A DNA stretch of 64,000 nucleotides from NCBI GenBank assembly GCA_009823505.1, contig VZQC01005901.1, forward strand, positions 322,514 to 386,513. The letters run 5' to 3'. This document shows, one piece after another, positions 59,326 through 64,000 of this stretch; the stretch's first letter is position 1, and each line of letters starts with the position of its first letter. Made by a program: the position numbers and the translations under genes. Source of the DNA: Rhizomys pruinosus (Eukaryota; Chordata; Mammalia; Rodentia; Spalacidae). The notes beneath the pieces are model-generated. The model was given only the letters and a program-made list of their open reading frames with translations. It was not told the DNA's origin and did not search any database.

Positions 59326-59990
59326 CTAATATCAAAACCAGGCAAAGATATAACCAAAAAAAGAAAACTATAGACCCATCTCATTAATGAACATAGATGC
59401 AAAAATTCTCAACAAAATAGCTGCAAACTGCATACAGGCACACATCAAAAAGATCATCCATCATGACTAAGTTTGATTCATACCAGAAATGCAGGGATGG
59501 TTCAACATACGTAAATCAATAAATGTCATAAAATGCATAAATGGACCAAAAAACCAAAAAATACACAATCATCTCAATTGATGAAGAAAAATCCTTTAAC
59601 AAAATTTAACATCCCTTCATGTTTAAAGTCCTAGAGGGAACTGGACTGGAGGGAACATTCCTCAACATAATCAAAGCCATATACAGGAAACCCACAGCCA
59701 ACTTCATCCTAAATGGAGAAAAACTAGAAGCATTCCCCTTAAAGGTGGGAACCTGGAAAGGCTGCCCCCTATTGCCACTCCTCTTCAATATAGTGCTTGA
59801 AACTCTTGCCAGGGCAATATGGCAAGAAAGGGAAATTAAAGGAGTACTAATTGGAAAAGAAGAACTCAAACTATTGCTTTTTGCAGATGATATGGTAGTT
59901 TACCTGAGGGATGTTAAAAAAATCCACCAGAAAACTCCTAGAAACTATTAAGAGTTTCTGTAAAGTGGACTAATACAAAATTAACCTAGA
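59326..59990 (+). mobile_element. Inverted L1 ORF2 segment (reverse-transcriptase region), plus strand
   Basis: From aaaaccaggcaaagatataa the sequence is in the opposite orientation and corresponds to the RT part of ORF2. A frame at 59619-59951 includes the catalytic motif region [10 protein letters not shown] and upstream [18 protein letters not shown]. The open frame is only 110 codons and the rest is broken. The abutting minus-strand 3' part (58441-59325) suggests a single 5'-inverted (twin-primed) L1. Confidence 0.8.
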
Positions 59991-60345
59991 ACTTGGAATA
60001 CTTTGGTCCAAGCTCTTCCGGCCTTCATCATTTCCATTGAAAAGTCAGTTGTAACTCTGATGGGTTTCCCTTTATATATGACTTGTCTTTCTCTTGTAGC
60101 TTTCAATATTCTGTCTTTGTTTTGAGCATCTAGTGGTTTTACTATATGACATGAGGAATTTCTTTTCTGGTCCTTTCTATTTGGTGCTCTATGTGCTTCT
60201 TGTGTTTGTATGGGTGTGTCTTTCTTCAATTTGGGGAAATCTTCTTGTATTATTCTATTGAAGATCTGGTCAATACCATTGTCTTGGGATTCTAGCCATT
60301 CTTCCTTGACACATGCTCCTTTGTCAGTCTGAACACAGTTCTTTC
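59991..60345 (-). mobile_element. Possible further L1-related fragment
   Basis: ttccattgaaaagtcagttg, ctttcaatattctgtctttg, gcttcttgtgtttgtatggg resemble reversed rodent L1 sequence by memory only. Confidence 0.4.
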
Positions 60346-61299
60346 CAGATCTGAGAATTCAGAGGCCCATGGGACAGAGACACCTGGATGGCTTCTGGTA
60401 AACACAACACAAGCAGACTCAGGATCTTCCTCTCTAGGCTTCTCCATCCCCAAATGGCATTTCTGTTGGCCAGAAATCCAAGACTCATCCCAGAAAGCCC
60501 CTTCCTCCTCACTGCTAATACCTCACACCTTATCTAGTCTTGTCCCTTTTCCTCTAGTGACCACCTCATCCTGCATGTTCCTTCACCTAGGCTCCTATAA
60601 AAACCTCTTAACTTCTTTTCCTATTTCCACTATTAGTCATATGAATCACAAATTAGCCAGATGTTCTTTAACCATAAATTTGATCTTACTACTCCCAGGC
60701 TTAAAATTCCTTAGTCATTTATTGCAATAGGAAATAAACTTTCTTCCCATAACTTGATCTGCAAGGCCCTCATGTTCTGGCCACTGGATAGTGTCTCCCT
60801 TCCCCTAAACTTGTATATTCACACCCTTGGTCACTGAGTCATAGCCACACAAGTGTCTCTCAGTGCCTAGAATGTGCTGGGTTTTTTTTTTTCTTGCCCC
60901 AGGAAATGTATTATTTAAATGTGTTATTTCCTCTGCTTGGAAGACTCCTGCACCTACTGTGCCAGGCAACTTCAACATACCTTTCTTGCTCTGGCATAAA
61001 ATCAATGTCACCACCACAGAAAACCATCAGACACTCCAGTGTCAATTAGATCGCCAAGCCATGTTCTCAAATATACGCCTTGTTATTTCTCCTCATAATT
61101 ATTAGTATCCATTTTTAAATTTATTATCCCATATGGAATACTATATATACATTCTTAAGATTGTATGTAGAAAAATATATATATGGACTTAGTGACTTTA
61201 ATTGGCTTCTTGAAAAAAAAACAGGACTACAAACCTACAAAAAAAATTTGTGCTGACATCAGAAATAAATGAACTTATTTTCTCATTAAAAAGCTATGA
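60346..61299. other. Mostly unique intergenic sequence, no gene seen
   Basis: MIR/L2-like wording at 60.5-61.1 kb (ccttagtcatttattgcaat, gcaaggccctcatg) hints at an old relic. No exon or RNA gene. Confidence 0.45.
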
Positions 61300-61364
61300 A
61301 TATCCAGGCTAGCCTGGACTAAAGGGAGACCCTGTCTCAAAAAAGACTAAAAAAAAAAAAAAAA
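61300..61364 (+). mobile_element. B1 3'-end fragment
   Basis: atccaggctagcctggacta, gggagaccctgtctcaaaaa and an A tail. Confidence 0.75.
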
Positions 61365-61489
61365 CTATGAACAGGCTTCCAAGGGTTGCTAGGTATTTGA
61401 GGCAAATCACCATCACACACACAAAACCCAGGTAAATAAATACAATTGTAACCCCAGAAAACATTAAAATGCTTTCTTAAAGACTGAAT

Positions 61490-61680
61490 TTTAATTATGT
61501 GTATATGTCTGCAGTACAGGTTCCCGAAGAGATGAGAAGAGGGCATCAGGTCACCTTGGAGCTGGAGTTACAGGCACTTGTGAGCTATCCAAAGAGATTG
61601 CTGGGAACTGAACTCTGCTCCTTGGCAGGTGCAGTATGTGTCTTGACCACTGTCTCTACTCTCCCACCCCCCCAAAAAAA
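61490..61680 (-). mobile_element. B3-like SINE, minus strand
   Basis: ttaattatgtgtatatgtct, agaagagggcatcaggtcac, gctgggaactgaactctgct. Confidence 0.7.
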
Positions 61681-61694
61681 ACCTCTTAAGATAA

Positions 61695-62420
61695 TGTTTT
61701 TGTAAATTTTTTATTGAATTTTTGTTTATTTCAAACAGAACATTTCGGTCAGTCTTAACCACCATTCTGCCCCTTCCCACTGGACCCTCCCATACACAAC
61801 CCCAGAATTCATACACTCTGTCATTTATGCTAAGGCCTATCATGTCAAGTTAGTGTCCCAGACATTCCTCGGTGCAAGTTCATCCACTAATGTCTAGTTA
61901 GCCTCTCTAGAGTCCTTCCCTTTAAGAAGATCCCCTCTTCTTCACCCAGAATTAATCAGCTGCCAATAATTCTTCAGCTAAGATTGCAGCTTGTTGCCCA
62001 TTTCCACAGTTCTGTGCTGGGTTTTTGTCTGACTGAGTCTGCATAGGTCTTGTGCATACTGACACCATTGTTATAAGTTCATGTGAGCAAGGTCCCAGGA
62101 GACTATAGGACTCTATTTCCCTCTGGTCATGCACCTCCTCCTTGGCTCTTACAGTCTTCCCTTCCCTTCTTCAGCAATGGTCCCTGAGCCCTGGGTGGGT
62201 GGTATTTAATATAGGAGTGCTCTCCACTGACCCGCACTCTCCAGACTCTTAGTCTCTCTTCTTTGGCCATTTGTGGCCTTTTGTGTTTCTGGTCCTCTAT
62301 TGTGTGAGGACGCTTCATTGATGAGAATTAAGTGTTTTCTTTACCTCTTGTTCTATGTTCTGTGAACCTTAGGTATAGTGGTTGCATTGTAGATGTGCCA
62401 CTCAGGCTTGGGCGATTCAT
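61695..62420 (-). mobile_element. L1 3' UTR fragment, minus strand
   Basis: ttttattgaatttttgttta start, then blocks shared by eye with 40.1-40.7 and 46.8-46.95 kb (tgtgctgggtttttgtctga, ccttcttcagcaatggtccc, gtggccttttgtgtttctgg). Confidence 0.65.
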
Positions 62421-62712
62421 AGACAATGTCTCTGTGTGACCAGTTGTGGTACTTTATAATAGTGTCCATCTGCTACAAAAAGTAGTTTCTTTTATAAGTA
62501 GGATACTTCTGTAAATATAAGGATACATATTTTGCACATGGTAAGAAGTTACATTTATCTACGGATGTGACAGTCTTGAGGTTTTCTCTAAGATCTATGA
62601 CCTCTCCAGCTGTGTGAATTTGGCTAGGTTTATAATACCACACATGACTTTCCCCCCACTGAGTGAGTCCAATTAGGTAGTTGTTAATTATCCCCAAGAT
62701 AAAAGTTCCACT

Positions 62713-62953
62713 GGGGCTGGAGAGATGGCCTAGCAGTTAAGAGCACCAACTGCTCTTGCAGAGGACCCAGGTTCCATCCCCAGCACCCACATGGTGGCTG
62801 AGAACCGTCTTTAACTCCAGTTCCAGGGGAGAATCTGACACCCTCTTCCGACCTCCGTGGCATTGCATGACACGGGTGCACAAACCTACATGCAGACAGT
62901 ACATTCATAGACATAAAAAAATAAATAAATAAATTTTAAAATAAAATAAAATA
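62713..62953 (+). mobile_element. B2 SINE with perfect 14-bp target-site duplication
   Basis: ggggctggagagatggccta, gcattgcatgacacgggtgc, AT-rich tail. ataaaagttccact flanks at 62699-62712 and 62954-62967. No internal 17-bp duplication. Confidence 0.95.
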
Positions 62954-63116
62954 ATAAAAGTTCCACTACTGCACCAATTGTGTTTGCTGTGTGGCTCATT
63001 GATGTGATCATTTGGCCTAGAAGCTGGGTTGGATCATTGATTGATGTTCTCCCTCGGCAGCTTGTGTAGTGATCAATTTTAAAAATAATTTCAATTTGTA
63101 TGCCTAGAAGACTCAA

Positions 63117-63329
63117 GCTGGGCACAGTGGCACACGTCTGTAGTCCCAGCTGCTCGGGAGGCTGAGACAGGAGGATCGCTTGAGTCCAGGATTTCAGGAC
63201 TGTAGTGCGCTATGCCAATCAGGTGCCCGCACCAAGTTTGGCATCAATATGGTCACCTCCCGGGAGCGGGGGACCACCAGGTAGCCTAAGGAGGGGTGAA
63301 CTGGCCCGGGTCGGAAACAGAGCAGGTCA
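63117..63329 (+). pseudogene. 7SL (SRP) RNA retrocopy, 3'-truncated
   Basis: Starts exactly at the 7SL 5' end (gctgggcacagtggcacacg) and follows 7SL through ctgctcgggaggctgagaca, tgtagtgcgctatgccaatc and the S-domain stretch cctcccgggagcgggggacc to gaaacagagcaggtca, then stops, lacking roughly the last 85-90 nt. It extends far beyond the part of 7SL that gave rise to B1, so it is not a SINE. agaagactcaa (63106-63116) and agaagattcaa (63329-63339) flank it as a target-site duplication with one change. Many substitutions and the missing 3' end argue against function in SRP. Confidence 0.92.
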
Positions 63330-63496
63330 GAAGATTCAAAAATACATTACATCCATAAAACAACTACTGCTATAAACATAAAGCAGTTACATAGCAAGAG
63401 TTATTACAAATCAGTGATATGATTGCTAAAGAAAAAGGCCACCAGAGCAATTGAAAGAAAAATTAAAGGAATCCCCCAGGTCCACAGATCAAAAAC

Positions 63497-63645
63497 AGAA
63501 AGAGCCAGGTGTGGTAGCACATGCCTATAACCCTAGCACTTAGGAAGATGAGACAGAAGAATTGCCACAAGTTCAAGGCAAGCCGGGGATATATTAGAGC
63601 AAGTTCTAAGATATCAAAATGGGCTACCAACAAGAAAAAAAATAC
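63497..63645 (+). mobile_element. Old B1-like SINE
   Basis: agccaggtgtggtagcacat, gccacaagttcaaggcaagc, then a degraded end and A-rich tail. Confidence 0.7.
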
Positions 63646-63683
63646 AAAAAGGTTGAAAATATCAGAGAAAACAAACAAGAGCC

Positions 63684-64000
63684 AGAAAGGATCAATGCAG
63701 TGGGTAGACCATGCATGAAAAGTGTTCAGAAAGGATCAATGCAGTGGGTAGACCATCCATGAAAAGTGTTCAGAAAGGATCAATGCACTGGCTAGACCAT
63801 CCATGAAAAGTGTTCAGAAAGGATCAATGCACTGGGTAGACCATCCATGAAAAGTGTTCAGAAAGGATCAATGCAGTGGGTAGGCCATCCATGAAAAGTG
63901 TTCAGAAAGGATCAATGCACTGGGTAGACCATCCATGAAAAGTGTTCAGAAAGGATCAATGCACTGGGTAGACCATCCATGAAAAGTGTTCAGAAAGGAT
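63684..64000. repeat. 44-bp tandem repeat, 7 full copies, continuing past the window
   Basis: Copies start with agaaaggatcaatgca at 63684, 63728, 63772, 63816, 63860, 63904 and 63948, with a partial copy from 63992 to the end. The period is exactly 44 throughout. Copies differ at few positions, mainly gcagtgg versus gcactgg. No open frame of note. Total array length is unknown. Confidence 0.97.

Noticed and set aside
59619..59951. 110-codon reverse-transcriptase-like frame as a possible retron or functional RT gene
   Set aside because: It is an inverted fragment of L1 ORF2 with L1-specific wording, truncated at both ends and next to the matching L1 3' part.
33261..64000. Search for exons of the next gene upstream of RXRG (in human the neighbour is LRRC52)
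   Set aside because: No leucine-rich-repeat exon or other recognisable coding exon was seen; the neighbour probably lies farther right.

Overview
The window is nuclear DNA from a muroid rodent. It is dense in rodent-specific SINEs (B1, B2, B3/B4, ID) and L1 fragments, with CA, GA and GGAA microsatellites and a few older MIR-like relics. The B2 copies end in a tail unlike the usual house mouse or rat B2, as I remember those, so I place it in another muroid lineage without naming a species. One N (56966) and a patch of error-like sequence show that it comes from a draft assembly patched with noisy reads.

One protein-coding gene is recognisable: the 5' half of RXRG (retinoid X receptor gamma), on the minus strand. 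Its first four coding exons lie at 32540-32588, 15842-16089, 5140-5284 and 2585-2764. Splice sites are canonical and phases agree at every junction. Together they encode residues 1-207 plus the first base of codon 208: the A/B transactivation region and the complete two-zinc-finger DNA-binding domain. The ligand-binding-domain exons must lie to the left of position 1. Upstream of the start codon (32589 to about 33260) is a GC-rich leader and promoter-like region with a CGG/CAG repeat cluster, several small upstream ORFs and a GC box.

Layout: 1-2584 is intron 4, with a G-quadruplex-like run; 2765-5139 is intron 3; 5285-15841 is intron 2, with nested SINEs; 16090-32539 is intron 1, with a 43-bp minisatellite at 18.3-18.9 kb and a B2/B1 chimera at 20.7 kb. 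From 33.3 kb to the end is DNA upstream of RXRG with no recognisable gene. It holds an old L1 at 40.1-42.1 kb, nested SINEs at 43.3-44.1 kb, a large minus-strand L1 at 52.4-56.5 kb, a second L1 with a 5' inversion at about 58.4-60.0 kb, a 3'-truncated 7SL RNA retrocopy at 63.1 kb, and a 44-bp tandem array running off the right edge.

The most consequential observation for users of this sequence is that about 56967-58440 is an indel-ridden second copy of about 55375-56815, directly after the N. It looks like a false duplication from gap filling. I found no new defence, RNA-guided or enzymatic system. The items most worth checking are the RXRG leader, the intronic G4 candidate, the B2/B1 chimera, the 7SL retrocopy and the two minisatellites.
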